In this document: positions 23,867 through 33,285 of the stretch, piece after piece
Layout: the number at the start of each line of letters is the position of its first letter
How positions within the stretch are numbered: position 1 is the first letter of the stretch
Origin: Paenibacillus alkaliterrae
GTDB taxonomy: Bacteria > Bacillota > Bacilli > Paenibacillales > Paenibacillaceae
DNA length: 64,000 nt
Assembly: GCF_021532375.1 (NCBI RefSeq)
Contig: NZ_JAKGAP010000028.1
Span: 1-64,000 of the forward strand
Reading direction: 5' to 3'
Program-made: the position numbers and the translations under genes
The notes under the pieces: model-generated
The model's database searches: none
The model's input: the letters and a program-made list of their open reading frames with translations, nothing else
What the model was told of the DNA's origin: nothing

Positions 23867-26188
23867 ATGGATAAAATCGGGAAACGGGGAGCATTGGAGC
23901 TTAGCTATGACCGTCCGGCGAACGAGTGGAATGAGGCGCTCCCGGTCGGGAACGGCCGGTTGGGCGGTATGGTGTACGGGCAGCCGGTATCCGAGCGCAT
24001 TCAATTAAATGAAGATTCGATATGGTACGGCGGACCCAGGGACCGCAACAATCCCGATGCGCTTGAACATCTGCCTGAAATTCGGAAGCTGATCTTCGAA
24101 GGAAAGCTGAAGGAGGCGGAACAGCTGTCGGTGCTCGCGTTATCAGGTTTGCCGGAAACGCAGCGTCATTACCTCCCGCTGGGCCACCTGCTGCTGAATT
24201 TTAAGCATCCAACCGGCAATTTTACGAACTACAAGCGGGTGCTGGATTTGGAAGATGCGGCAGTGCGCGTAACGTACGAGCAGGATGGGGTCGCTTATAA
24301 GCGGGAAATCTTCGCCAGTTATCCCGATCAAGCGATCATCATTCGTCTAACGGCTGATCAACCGGGCTCACTAAGCTTTACAGCCCGCCTGGAGCGGGGA
24401 AAGTGGCGCTATGCGGACCGGTCAGGAAAGACGGGCAGCGATACGATCTTTATCCGGGGGAACTGCGGCGGAGAGGATGGCAACGATTATTGCGCTGTAT
24501 TGAAAGCGTGTGCCGAAGGCGGTGCAGTGAAAACTGTCGGTGAACATCTTGTGGTGGACCAAGCTGACAGTGTTACCTTGGTTTTAACCGCTGCGACATC
24601 TTTCCGAAGCAGCGATCCGTTGTCAGAGTGTCTCAGTAAAGGAGCGGCCGCAATTGAGCTTTCATTCGGTGAACTGGCCGTGCGCCATCGGAACGATTAC
24701 TGTGCCTTGTTCGGCCGCGTTTCTTTGTCGCTCGGAGAGCCGGAGGAAGAAATCGCAGGACTGAGTATCGAACGGCGGCTGAAGCGGGTGGCGGATGGAG
24801 GCCATGATCCTGCGTTGATGGCGCTCTATTTCCAGTTCGGCCGTTACTTGCTTATAGCATCCAGCAGGCCGGGCTCCTTGCCTGCCAATTTGCAGGGTAT
24901 CTGGAATGAGCACTTTTTACCGCCTTGGGATAGCAAATATACCATTAACATAAACACCCAAATGAACTACTGGCCTGCGGAAGTTTGCGGATTGTCCGAA
25001 TGCCACGAGCCGTTGTTCGAATTGTTGGAGCGCATGAGGGAACCGGGCAGGAAGACGGCCAAGATCATGTACAACTGCCGGGGATTCATGGCACATCATA
25101 ATACAGATATATGGGCGGATACGGCGCCGCAGGATATTTACCTTCCCGCGACTTACTGGCCTATGGGTGCGTCATGGTTGTGTTTACACTTATGGGAACA
25201 TTACGAATTTACACAGGATCTGGATTTTCTGGCAAAAGCTTATGACACTATGCGCGAGGCTGCGCTGTTCCTTCTGGATTATTTGGTGGAAAGCCCAACC
25301 GGGGAACTGGTCACATGTCCGTCCGTTTCCCCGGAAAACACGTACTTGCTGCAGAACGGCGAATCCGGCGTTCTCTGTGCAGGGCCTTCTATGGACAGCC
25401 AGATTATTCACGAATTGTTCTCCGCTGTGATAGAGGCTGAAAACCTGCTTACTATTCAAGGGGAGCAAGCTCTTGGCGCCGAATTGTCCCGTGTACTGAC
25501 CAGGATTCCGCAACTGAAGATTGGCAAGTATGGCCAATTGCAGGAGTGGTATGAGGATTATGAGGAGCTAGAACCAGGGCACCGGCATATCTCCCATCTG
25601 TTCGCCCTTCATCCCGGAAGCCAAATCAGCGACCGCCTGACCCCGGAACTTGCGCAAGCGGCAAGAGTCACGTTGGAACGCCGGTTGGCGAACGGCGGCG
25701 GTCACACCGGATGGAGCAGAGCTTGGATCATTAACTTCTGGGCAAGGCTTCAGGAGTCGGAGCTTGCGCATGATAACCTTCAAGCGCTGCTTGTCAAGTC
25801 CACGCTGCCGAATTTGCTCGATAATCATCCTCCGTTCCAGATCGACGGCAACTTCGGAGGGATTGCAGCCATCGCGGAGATGTTGCTTCAGAGCCATCTG
25901 GGAGAAATACACCTGCTTCCCGCTTTACCTGCAGAATGGCATACGGGGAAAGCGCAAGGTTTGCGAGCTCGGGGCAGCTTCACCGTTGACATGGAATGGG
26001 CGGAAGGCAAACTGGTTTATGCACGGATCGTACCTGCAGCTGCCGGTGTTTGCACCGTGCGGTGCGATTCCCCTGTGGCGGTATATTCTAATGGGGTCTT
26101 GCTTCTTGCCACGGAAGAAGCGGGAATTGTCAGGTTTGAGATAACCCCCGGTGAAGCTTACGAGCTGCGCGCCTTACAGACAGTTTAG
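23867..26188 (+). CDS. Glycoside hydrolase family 95 (alpha-L-fucosidase / alpha-L-galactosidase type)
   Basis: 773 residues without signal peptide, so intracellular. The N-terminal beta domain opens with the GH95 signature [16 protein letters not shown], then [16 protein letters not shown]. The (alpha/alpha)6 catalytic domain starts near [20 protein letters not shown] and includes [10 protein letters not shown] (the two asparagines thought to activate water), SVSPEN (general acid glutamate region) and [11 protein letters not shown] beta-sandwich closes the protein. Members hydrolyse alpha-1,2-L-fucosyl or alpha-L-galactosyl bonds by inversion. ATG 23867 is preferred to TTG 23858 because GCGGGAG lies at a normal distance. 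It follows the importer genes, so it probably processes the imported oligosaccharide. Confidence 0.92.
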   Translation: MDKIGKRGALELSYDRPANEWNEALPVGNGRLGGMVYGQPVSERIQLNEDSIWYGGPRDRNNPDALEHLPEIRKLIFEGKLKEAEQLSVLALSGLPETQRHYLPLGHLLLNFKHPTGNFTNYKRVLDLEDAAVRVTYEQDGVAYKREIFASYPDQAIIIRLTADQPGSLSFTARLERGKWRYADRSGKTGSDTIFIRGNCGGEDGNDYCAVLKACAEGGAVKTVGEHLVVDQADSVTLVLTAATSFRSSDPLSECLSKGAAAIELSFGELAVRHRNDYCALFGRVSLSLGEPEEEIAGLSIERRLKRVADGGHDPALMALYFQFGRYLLIASSRPGSLPANLQGIWNEHFLPPWDSKYTININTQMNYWPAEVCGLSECHEPLFELLERMREPGRKTAKIMYNCRGFMAHHNTDIWADTAPQDIYLPATYWPMGASWLCLHLWEHYEFTQDLDFLAKAYDTMREAALFLLDYLVESPTGELVTCPSVSPENTYLLQNGESGVLCAGPSMDSQIIHELFSAVIEAENLLTIQGEQALGAELSRVLTRIPQLKIGKYGQLQEWYEDYEELEPGHRHISHLFALHPGSQISDRLTPELAQAARVTLERRLANGGGHTGWSRAWIINFWARLQESELAHDNLQALLVKSTLPNLLDNHPPFQIDGNFGGIAAIAEMLLQSHLGEIHLLPALPAEWHTGKAQGLRARGSFTVDMEWAEGKLVYARIVPAAAGVCTVRCDSPVAVYSNGVLLLATEEAGIVRFEITPGEAYELRALQTV

Positions 26189-26246
26189 GAAAAAATGGAA
26201 GTGCCATTGGAGTGTTAGTCTTTTGGCTTGAAAGGTGGAAATTAAC

Positions 26247-27602
26247 ATGAAGCTTTGGTATAATTCGCCTGGTTCATCGTGGAAAGAAGCGATGCCAATC
26301 GGCAACGGACGGCTCGGAGCCATGGTGTTCGGAGGATTGGAGAAGGAAAGAATCCAGATCAACGAGGAGACGCTGTGGTCAGGGGCTCCGCATGATTATA
26401 ACCGTGAAGATGCCGGGCGGTATTTACATGAGGTCAGGCGCTTGATCTTCGCGGGCCGCATCGAGGAAGCAGAACAGTTGTTTCTGAAGCAAATGATGGG
26501 CGATCCGGTAAATTTGCAGGCTTATATGCCTTTTTGCGATCTGTGGTTAGAATTTCCCGGACATTGGCCGGTCGATAAGTACTGCCGGGAATTGGACTTG
26601 GAACGAGCGGTGGCGACAGTCCGCTACGAAATAGACGGGGTCGCGTACACCCGCGAGGTTTTCTGTTCCCATCCAGGAGGGTGCATGGTTATCCGGCTTA
26701 CGAGCAGCGCGCAGGGACGCGTTTGCGTGAATGCTTCGTTGTCCAGTGTACATCCGGATACTTCTGTTCTGACGGATGGGGACGGCGCGATCAGGCTTGT
26801 TGGACAGACCGGCACACGCTCGGAATCTAAACACTGGATCGCAGCCTGGGAAGGGCCGGGGCTGCGGTTTGAAGGCATACTCAAGACCTTTTGTGATGGA
26901 GGAGAGTGTATTGCTGCCGATGGCGCACTGAAGATCGTGAACGCACATGCGGTGACTTTCGTTTTCACGGGAGCAACCGGCTTTGTAAATTACTGTGACA
27001 TCGGCGGGGATCCAACAGAGAAAAACCGGCAAAACCTTGCGCGTATCGCCGGTCGTCCTTACGAGGAAGTGTTGAACGAGCATATCGAAGATCATTCGGC
27101 CTTGTTCAATCGTGTTGCGTTGCGGCTGGACGGAGATGCGAATAAGGATGAAAAAGAAGGTGGAAGAGACCGTCTGCCGACGGATCAACAAATTCGCTCT
27201 ATTCGCGAGAAGGCGGATCCGGCATTAGCGGCATTGTATTTTCAATTCGGTCGATACTTGAATCAACATGAGCCTTTTCCCATGCAGATTGACGCGAACT
27301 TTGGGGGCACCGCCGGCATCGCAGAAATGCTATTGCAAAGTCGTGCCCGATATAAAGGGAACAGCGCCGAATATGTGATTGATCTGCTGCCGGCGCTGCC
27401 GGTTCAATGGCCGGAAGGATCCGTCACGGGATTACGCGCGCGAGGCGGTTTCGAGATCGACATGACATGGGAGGACGGAATGCTTTCAAGAGCTGTTGTA
27501 CGTTCTTTGAAAGGATTGTCGTGTACGTTGCGCTACCGGAATGAGTCGATCCGATGCGGCGTGAATGCGGGAGATCCTTTTCATTACTGTCCATCCAAGT
27601 AA
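26247..27602 (+). pseudogene. Internally deleted GH95 gene (catalytic domain missing)
   Basis: The 451-residue frame keeps both ends of a GH95 protein: EAMPIGNGRLGAMVFGG and IQINEETLWSGAPHDYN at the start, and [20 protein letters not shown] plus LLPALPVQWPEGSVTG at the end. Between [13 protein letters not shown] (about residue 330) and NQHEPFPMQIDANFGG about 315 residues are absent relative to the intact gene just upstream. That is nearly the whole (alpha/alpha)6 domain, including the NxN and SPEN catalytic segments. The deletion is in frame and there is no stop, so a protein could still be made, but it should be catalytically dead. ATG 26247 has AAAGGTGGA upstream. It could alternatively serve as a non-catalytic binding protein; decay is more likely. 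Confidence 0.85.
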
Positions 27603-28035
27603 AATAATTAACCTGGGAATAATAGTTTTCGATATGCTAGCCGGAGTCATGCGGGTTTGTTTTTTAAAGGTGCGGTAAAAATGAGGCATGCTTTCAAATC
27701 CGCATTTCTCGGCGATCGCATTGATCTTGTCCTTGCTGTTTAAAAGGAGCTCCTTTACGGCAACGATTCGTTTTTCCGCGATATAATCCGTTATATTCAT
27801 ACCGATCAGCTGTTTAAATACTCGGCTGAAATGCGCCGGCGATACAGACGCTTTCTTGGCCAAAGAATCCAAGTCCAATCTGTCGTCTAGATTTTGATCG
27901 ATATAGGCAAGCACGTCCTTCATCCACTCCGGACCAAACATGCAGCATCTTCATCTTATAGTGTATAAACATTCGTTTCAATTTCTCGTCTAAATCGTCC
28001 TTCTGATGCATACGCTTGATTCGGTGGTAGCCCAT
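27600..28035 (-). pseudogene. Frameshifted, truncated AraC-family regulator
   Basis: On the minus strand one frame gives MGYHRIKRMHQKDDLDEKLK; just after MLH the frame must shift to continue as WMKDVLAYIDQNLDDRLDLD, LAKKASVSPAHFSRVFKQL and FESMPHFYRTFKKQTRMTP, a clear AraC-type double helix-turn-helix. The N-terminal effector domain (about 150 residues) is missing, and the end runs into the tail of the GH95 remnant without a normal stop. It was probably the regulator of a GH95-containing cluster. Confidence 0.8.
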
Positions 28036-28156
28036 GCTACTTGATCACGTTTAAAAGATTGCGTGGACGAGAATAAGCATTTATCCTAAAAGAGGAAAGA
28101 GATTGTTTTCGCTTTATATGAAAGGGCTTTTAGTTTATGCGGCGGGAGGGGTGCCT

Positions 28157-29917
28157 GTGGAACAGCTCGCGCTTGTCTTGTTCGAGCGAATGGGGATGCT
28201 CTTGATCCTTATGTTTATACTGACCCGCATCCCGCTGTTCCGAAATATTTTGGACCGGGATATCAATCTTCGAACGGGAATCGTTTTTGCCGTATTGTTC
28301 GGCCTGATCGGTATTGTAGGGACGTACGCGGGCGTCGCCGTGAGTCCGGAGGAGACGGGTTCCGCGTTCTGGGTAACCTCGCTTGCCCCTGATGAGATGA
28401 TGGCCCATTCCGCGCTCATCGGCATTGTAATGGCCGGATTGCTCGGAGGCGTTTATGTCGGTGCCGGAGCGGGATTGCTGACAGGCCTGCATGCTTATGC
28501 TTTGGGCGGGATTGCAGGTGTCTCCTATGCTGTTTCTTCTCCGCTCATCGGCCTTCTGGCGGGATTCGTCGCTCGTTTTTTCTATGAAGAACGGATTATC
28601 GCCCCGATCAAAGCGATGTTCATCGGGGTGTTTGCCCCTATCCTTCAGATGGGAGTCCTATTGATTGTCACCACCTCCTCGGAAACGGCTATCGAGCTAG
28701 TTAATCGGGTTGGTGTTCCCATGGTCATTACGAACAGCATCGGTATCGCCATATTCGTCGCGATGATTCAGGTTGCTCTCAAGGAAGAGGAGCGGGCGGC
28801 GGCGCTTGAAACCCAAAGGGCGTTTACCATTACCGAAATGGTGCTTCCTCACCTAAAGCAGGGACTGTCCTATGAGACTGCACGGGAGACGGCAGCCATT
28901 CTGCTGCGGGAATTGCAGGCCGACGCCGTGGGCGTGACGGACACGGAACGGATTCTTGCGCATGCCGGCATCGGCACTTCCCGGCACGTCCCCGGGGAAT
29001 CCATTGTTACGGAATTGTCGAGAAAGGCGATTCGTACCGGTACGATTCAGATTGCGGATAACCGGGAACAGATTCAGCCACATCATTCCGACTTGGGAGC
29101 GGCCATTATTGTGCCGTTCGACCAATCGGGCCGGACGGCGGGATTAATCAAGCTTTATTTTCGCAGTCCCAAACAGATCCGCAAGGTGGAGGTTGAATTT
29201 GCATACGGTTTGAGAAAGCTGATCTCCAGCCAGTTAACGAGCGCGATGGGCGAGAAGCTGGAAGCGCTGATGAAGGATGCGGAGCTCCGGGTTCTGCAAG
29301 CGCAGATTAATCCGCATTTTCTGTTTAATACGTTAAATTCCATTGTGACCTTAATACGGATCGATCCGGACCATGCGCGCCATATGACGGTACAGCTGGG
29401 GCAGTTCATGCGGATGAACTTGACGATGACCCAGTCGCCGCTCGTTCCCCTTTATCGGGAGATGGAGCATCTGAACACCTATTTGGAGATTATACGGATT
29501 CGGTTCGCCGATCAATTGAAGGTGGAATGCGTATCGGAGCCGAATCTTGAGATGGTTCTGATCCCGCCGTCGACGCTGCAGCCCCTCGTTGAGAACAGCA
29601 TCCAGCATGGGCTTAAGAAAAAAAAGAACGGGGGATGGGTTCGAATTGAATTGAAGCGGGAAGGGGATGCAGTGCGGATCACCGTAGAGGATAACGGTGA
29701 AGGAATTCCGGGCGTCCTCCTGGACAAGCTTGGCACGGTCCCGATGAGGGGCGGAAGCGGGAGCACCGGCCTGGGCGTTCACAATGTCAATCAGCGTTTG
29801 ATCAGTTTACTTGGTCCGGAAGCATCGCTTACGTACGGGAACCGTAACGAGAGCGGGGCGCGGGTAACGTTTGCCGTCCCATACGGGGAACGTGGAATGG
29901 AGGGGAGAAGTCAATGA
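28157..29917 (+). CDS. LytS-type sensor histidine kinase (5TM-5TMR_LYT, GAF, His_kinase)
   Basis: 586 residues. The N-terminal 5TM-5TMR_LYT membrane sensor covers about residues 1-195 (starting VEQLALVLFERMGMLLILMF, as LytS/BtsS proteins do), then a GAF domain (about 215-355, ending before FAYGLRKLISSQL), the kinase motif AQINPHFLFNTLNS (His about 388), LVENSIQHG, DNGEGIP and GLGVHNVNQRL. The frame is open from 28103, but GGGAGGGG at 28143-28150 and the family N-terminus both point to GTG 28157. Relatives sense pyruvate or membrane state. The 4-base overlap with the LytTR regulator and the symporter genes downstream suggest control of carboxylate uptake. Confidence 0.92.
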   Translation: MEQLALVLFERMGMLLILMFILTRIPLFRNILDRDINLRTGIVFAVLFGLIGIVGTYAGVAVSPEETGSAFWVTSLAPDEMMAHSALIGIVMAGLLGGVYVGAGAGLLTGLHAYALGGIAGVSYAVSSPLIGLLAGFVARFFYEERIIAPIKAMFIGVFAPILQMGVLLIVTTSSETAIELVNRVGVPMVITNSIGIAIFVAMIQVALKEEERAAALETQRAFTITEMVLPHLKQGLSYETARETAAILLRELQADAVGVTDTERILAHAGIGTSRHVPGESIVTELSRKAIRTGTIQIADNREQIQPHHSDLGAAIIVPFDQSGRTAGLIKLYFRSPKQIRKVEVEFAYGLRKLISSQLTSAMGEKLEALMKDAELRVLQAQINPHFLFNTLNSIVTLIRIDPDHARHMTVQLGQFMRMNLTMTQSPLVPLYREMEHLNTYLEIIRIRFADQLKVECVSEPNLEMVLIPPSTLQPLVENSIQHGLKKKKNGGWVRIELKREGDAVRITVEDNGEGIPGVLLDKLGTVPMRGGSGSTGLGVHNVNQRLISLLGPEASLTYGNRNESGARVTFAVPYGERGMEGRSQ

Positions 29918-30666
29918 AGCTTCGAATCATGATTGCGGAGGATGAGCGGCTGGCAAGAGAGGAACTCATCTATCTGCTGTCGAAGGAGCCGGACGTTGAG
30001 CTGGTACCGTCGGCTGCCAGCGGGGTTGAAGCATTGGAGCTGGTCCAGAAGCATAAGCCTGATGTTGTCTTTCTTGATATCGAAATGCCTGAGATGGACG
30101 GTATTCAAGCGACTCACCGGCTTTATGAGCTGGATCTCCGGCCTTTCCTGGTCTTTACGACGGCCTACGATCAGTACGCGCTTGAGGCTTTTCAACTGGA
30201 AGCGGTCGATTATTTGCTTAAGCCTTACGATGAAGATCGGCTTAGGCGGACACTCGAGCGAATCCGCGGGAGAAAGGCTGAAGCCGGGACCGATGCGAGA
30301 ACGAAAGCGCCGCCGGCTCCCCCCTTCAAGAGCGGCAAGCTTCTTGTGGATGACGGCGCCCGTATGGTCGTGCTGGAGGCGGACCTGTTCCTCTATGCGG
30401 TTAAAGAGGATAAGGTTACCCGCATTCATATGGCGGACGGCCGGTCTTATGCGGCAAAACAGACGCTGCAGGAGCTCGAGGAGAGGCTTGGACCTTCGTT
30501 CTTCCGTCCTCATCGGAGCTATCTGGTCAATCTGGATTATATTTATGAGATTGAGCCTTGGTTTAACGGCGCCTACAATGCTATTTTAAGAGATCCGAAT
30601 CGGACTCCAATACCGGTTTCCCGTGTGGCGGCCAAAGAAATGATCCGGCTGCTGCAGGGGCATTAA
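29914..30666 (+). CDS. LytTR-family response regulator
   Basis: 250 residues: a receiver domain with ED at 9-10, phospho-acceptor Asp55 (VVFLDIEMPEMDG), the switch threonine in VFTTAYDQYAL and the lysine in YLLKPYD; then a proline-rich linker and a LytTR DNA-binding domain (about 140-245, with FFRPHRSYLVNL and PIPVSRVAAKEM). LytTR proteins bind direct repeats in front of their target genes. It overlaps the kinase gene by 4 bases. By analogy with LytST-PftAB, BtsSR-BtsT and YpdAB-YhjX, the likely target is the adjacent transporter operon starting at 30841; this is inference from family knowledge and position. Confidence 0.92.
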   Translation: MKLRIMIAEDERLAREELIYLLSKEPDVELVPSAASGVEALELVQKHKPDVVFLDIEMPEMDGIQATHRLYELDLRPFLVFTTAYDQYALEAFQLEAVDYLLKPYDEDRLRRTLERIRGRKAEAGTDARTKAPPAPPFKSGKLLVDDGARMVVLEADLFLYAVKEDKVTRIHMADGRSYAAKQTLQELEERLGPSFFRPHRSYLVNLDYIYEIEPWFNGAYNAILRDPNRTPIPVSRVAAKEMIRLLQGH

Positions 30667-30711
30667 TCGTTAATGGTGTACGTTCAGGACGGCTATTGTG
30701 TATGTAAGGAG

Positions 30712-30784
30712 CGATTTCCGACGTTTCGCACCGAAATCGTTCAATAGCGGAAAATAGAAGCTATAATATATGAAGCGCTTACAA
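30712..30784 (+). promoter_or_regulatory. Probable promoter region of the DUF485/symporter operon
   Basis: A TATAAT box at 30762-30767 follows an inverted repeat, CGATTTC (about 30713) with GAAATCG (about 30733). Downstream of the -10 box lies TGAAGCGCTTACA, which resembles a catabolite-response element with one base missing. The -35 box is poor, as expected for an activator-dependent promoter. The LytTR regulator may bind here, but I could not pick out clear direct repeats. Confidence 0.4.
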
Positions 30785-30840
30785 CATGATTTATACCGAA
30801 ACCGTTTATCGGCGCAATTCATCAAATGGAGGGAATCGCG

Positions 30841-31164
30841 TTGAGAAAGAACCAGTTAACGTACAGCGATATTGCCCGTTCGGAGCTTTTCCGCAAGCTG
30901 ATTGTGAAGAAGAAACGTTTTATCATTCCGATGACCCTGTTCTTCCTGGCGTTTTACTTTACTCTTCCGGTCCTGACATCATTCTCCGAGGTCTTGAATA
31001 ATAAGGCTGTCGGCTCGATTTCTTGGGCGTGGATCTTTGCGTTCACCCAGTTTATTATGACATGGACTTTATGCTCTATCTATTCCAGGAAATCCCAAAC
31101 ATTCGACGCGCTTTGCAAAGAGATCAAAGATCAGGCGCAAGCCGCCGAAAGAAAGGCGGGTTGA
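30841..31164 (+). CDS. DUF485 membrane protein, partner of the symporter
   Basis: About 107 residues with two membrane spans (about residues 32-52 and 66-87), flanked by a basic N-terminus (KLIVKKKRFIIPMT) and a charged C-terminal tail (KEIKDQAQAAERKAG). DUF485 proteins (YjcH, YwcB) are nearly always encoded directly before a cation/acetate-type symporter, as here with a 3-base gap. ATG 30826 coincides with the ribosome binding site TGGAGGGA, so TTG 30841 is the probable start. Its role is unknown; an assembly or regulatory subunit of the symporter is a fair guess. Confidence 0.88.
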   Translation: MRKNQLTYSDIARSELFRKLIVKKKRFIIPMTLFFLAFYFTLPVLTSFSEVLNNKAVGSISWAWIFAFTQFIMTWTLCSIYSRKSQTFDALCKEIKDQAQAAERKAG

Positions 31165-31167
31165 CCG

Positions 31168-32703
31168 ATGAATACGGCGTTTCTATTGTTTCTCATTATC
31201 GTGCTGGGCACCCTTGTGATCACCTATTATGCTGCAAAAAAAACAAAAACGGCTAACGAATTTTACACCGCCGGCGGGGGATTGACAGGCTGGCAGAATG
31301 GACTTGCCATTGCCGGGGATTACATGTCGGCGGCTTCCTTCCTCGGGATTGCGGGAATGATCGCGCTGTTCGGCTTTGACGGATTTTTCTACAGCATCGG
31401 GTTTCTTGTCGCCTATCTGGTCGTGTTGTATCTCGTAGCGGAGCCGCTGCGGAATCTGGGCAAGTATACGATGGCGGATATGATTGCGGCACGTTTCGAT
31501 AACAAAAAAATTCGCGGCGTTGCAGCGCTCAATTCGATCGTCATCTCCATCTTCTACATGATCGCCCAGCTGGTCGGCGCCGGAGCGCTCATCTCGCTTC
31601 TTATCCCCGGCCTCGATTACACGGCCTCCGTGCTCATCGTCGGAGTGCTTATGACTGTCTACGTTGTATTCGGCGGCATGACGGCGACGAGTTGGGTGCA
31701 AATCATCAAATGTGTGCTGCTTGTAGCCGGCACGTTCATTATTTCGCTCATTGTTTTCGCCAAATTCAATTTCAATATCGGGCATATGTTCGACGAAATG
31801 CGGACTGCTACCCCTCTGAAGGAAGCGTTCTTGAATCCGGGCAACAAATTTGCGAACGGACTCGATACGCTTTCTCTTAACCTGGCTCTTGTGCTGGGGA
31901 CGGCAGGCTTGCCGCATATTCTGATCCGATTCTTCACCGTGAAAGACGCGCCTACCGCAAGAAAATCCGTTGTCGTCGCCACTTGGATCATCGGCTTGTT
32001 CTATGTCATGACGCTCTTTCTCGGCTTCGGTGCGGCAGCTTTCGTCGGCAATGACGTGATTGTGCAAGCGAACGCTGCGGGCAATATGGCTGCTCCTCTT
32101 CTTGCCAGAGCTCTTGGCGGAGAATTTTTGTTTGCCTTTGTATCGGCTGTGGCGTTCGCAACGATTCTGGCTGTTGTCGCCGGTCTTGTGCTCGCAGCCG
32201 CCTCCGCTTTCGCTCACGATTTCTATGGCCATATTATTCGGAAAGGGAACGTACGGGAGAAAGAGCAGGTAAGGGCAGCCCGGCTGGCTTCCGTGGGCGT
32301 TGCCGTTATTTCCATCCTGCTTGCTCTGTTTGCGCAGAAGCTGAATGTCGCGTTCCTTGTGGCTCTTGCCTTTGCCGTGGCCGCCAGCGCCAATCTGCCC
32401 GTTCTCGTATTTACGGTATTCTGGAAACGGTTTAACACAACGGGAGCGGTTACGGGCATGCTGATCGGTTTAATCAGCGCTCTCGTTCTTGTAGCGGTCA
32501 GTCCTAACGTTTGGGATCCGGTCGCAGGCAAGGCGATCTTCGTCGGCACACCGCTTATTAGTCTGACCAATCCGGGGATCATATCGATTCCATTAGGGTT
32601 CTTGGGGGCGTTTATCGGAACTTACTTTTCCTCCAAGCGGGACGATGCAAAGTTTGACGAGATATTAGTGAAAGCGAACACGGGTATTCGGGAATTGGTA
32701 TGA
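31168..32703 (+). CDS. Cation/acetate symporter, ActP-like (solute:sodium symporter family)
   Basis: 511 residues with about 13 membrane spans. SSS-family features are GGLTGWQNGLAIAGDYMSAAS (split over residues 37-57, sodium site region), SVLIVGVLMTVYVVFGGMTA, GTAGLPHILIRFFTVKD (about 247-263, the sodium-binding TM8 signature of ActP) and AFATILAVVAGLVLAAASA. Members take up acetate, and some take pyruvate or other short carboxylates, with Na+ or H+. The operon with DUF485 and the upstream LytS/LytTR pair suggests substrate-induced uptake of a short-chain carboxylate; acetate and pyruvate cannot be told apart here. It ends at a double hairpin with a strong terminator at 32765-32802. Confidence 0.9.
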   Translation: MNTAFLLFLIIVLGTLVITYYAAKKTKTANEFYTAGGGLTGWQNGLAIAGDYMSAASFLGIAGMIALFGFDGFFYSIGFLVAYLVVLYLVAEPLRNLGKYTMADMIAARFDNKKIRGVAALNSIVISIFYMIAQLVGAGALISLLIPGLDYTASVLIVGVLMTVYVVFGGMTATSWVQIIKCVLLVAGTFIISLIVFAKFNFNIGHMFDEMRTATPLKEAFLNPGNKFANGLDTLSLNLALVLGTAGLPHILIRFFTVKDAPTARKSVVVATWIIGLFYVMTLFLGFGAAAFVGNDVIVQANAAGNMAAPLLARALGGEFLFAFVSAVAFATILAVVAGLVLAAASAFAHDFYGHIIRKGNVREKEQVRAARLASVGVAVISILLALFAQKLNVAFLVALAFAVAASANLPVLVFTVFWKRFNTTGAVTGMLIGLISALVLVAVSPNVWDPVAGKAIFVGTPLISLTNPGIISIPLGFLGAFIGTYFSSKRDDAKFDEILVKANTGIRELV

Positions 32704-32732
32704 TAACGTCCGACATTGCACGAATAACAAAA

Positions 32733-32802
32733 AGCCCCGAGTAACGGGGCTAGTCAACAGTCTTAGCGAGTGTATGTCAATCATACGCTCGCTGTTTTTT
32801 TT
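32733..32802 (+). terminator. Two hairpins ending the symporter operon
   Basis: AGCCCCG (32733-32739) pairs with CGGGGCT (32745-32751). Then AGCGAGTGTATG (32765-32776) pairs with CATACGCTCGCT (32782-32793), followed by G and a run of eight T. The second is a textbook terminator. Confidence 0.88.
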
Positions 32803-33285
32803 ATAGAGGGGACTCATAGAAATTACTCGGCCTTATGGCGACAGGGCTTGAATATCGAAGTCCCGCTGCAAACCAGAAAAGAAGCAGCCCGGTTCCTTCA
32901 CATGGTTTACACTTCATCCTTGTTCCTCCTTCACTTTTTTTGAAAAATGAGGAGCCCGCATATGTGTGTAACGAGATGTGGGACGAGTCAAAACTATCAT
33001 AATTTTTTGGAGAAGGCAAAACCGTTATAAATGGGTTTTTTGCGATGCACCCCAAAGAAGTCGGGCTATTCTGAAAAATACTCTCGCATTCTCCAAATTC
33101 CTTATCATGTTAGTCCGGCGGCTCCCTTATTGCATTTACGGTAGGTTTAAGAGATGGAGATGGATGTCCTTAAATCCTATTCGACGAGAAGGGGCATATC
33201 GGCTTTCGGCTTTTTGCGGAATGCCCGTATAGCGAGGTAACACAAGAAGCCAAACGGGCCATCGAAAATAAGGTTTCAATCATCG
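32803..33285. other. Gene-free stretch with possible coding debris
   Basis: No frame here has a good start and family match. A short stretch near 33187-33290 reads HIGFRLFAECPYSEV and REIENKV-like residues in one plus frame, which looks protein-derived, but stops surround it. I regard this stretch as the eroded remains of a gene I cannot identify. Confidence 0.3.

Noticed and set aside
28103..28156. Starting the LytS-type kinase at TTG 28103
   Set aside because: The better site GGGAGGGG lies at 28143-28150 and family proteins begin at the residue encoded from GTG 28157.
30771..30784. cre (catabolite response element) at the symporter promoter
   Set aside because: TGAAGCGCTTACA is one base short of the 14-bp cre pattern; kept only as a remark within the promoter entry.
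30786..31001. 71-codon frame upstream of the DUF485 gene
   Set aside because: Shadow of the DUF485 gene in another frame.
32801..33232. Two 84-codon frames on opposite strands
   Set aside because: Neither has a site or a family match; the area is better explained as gene debris.
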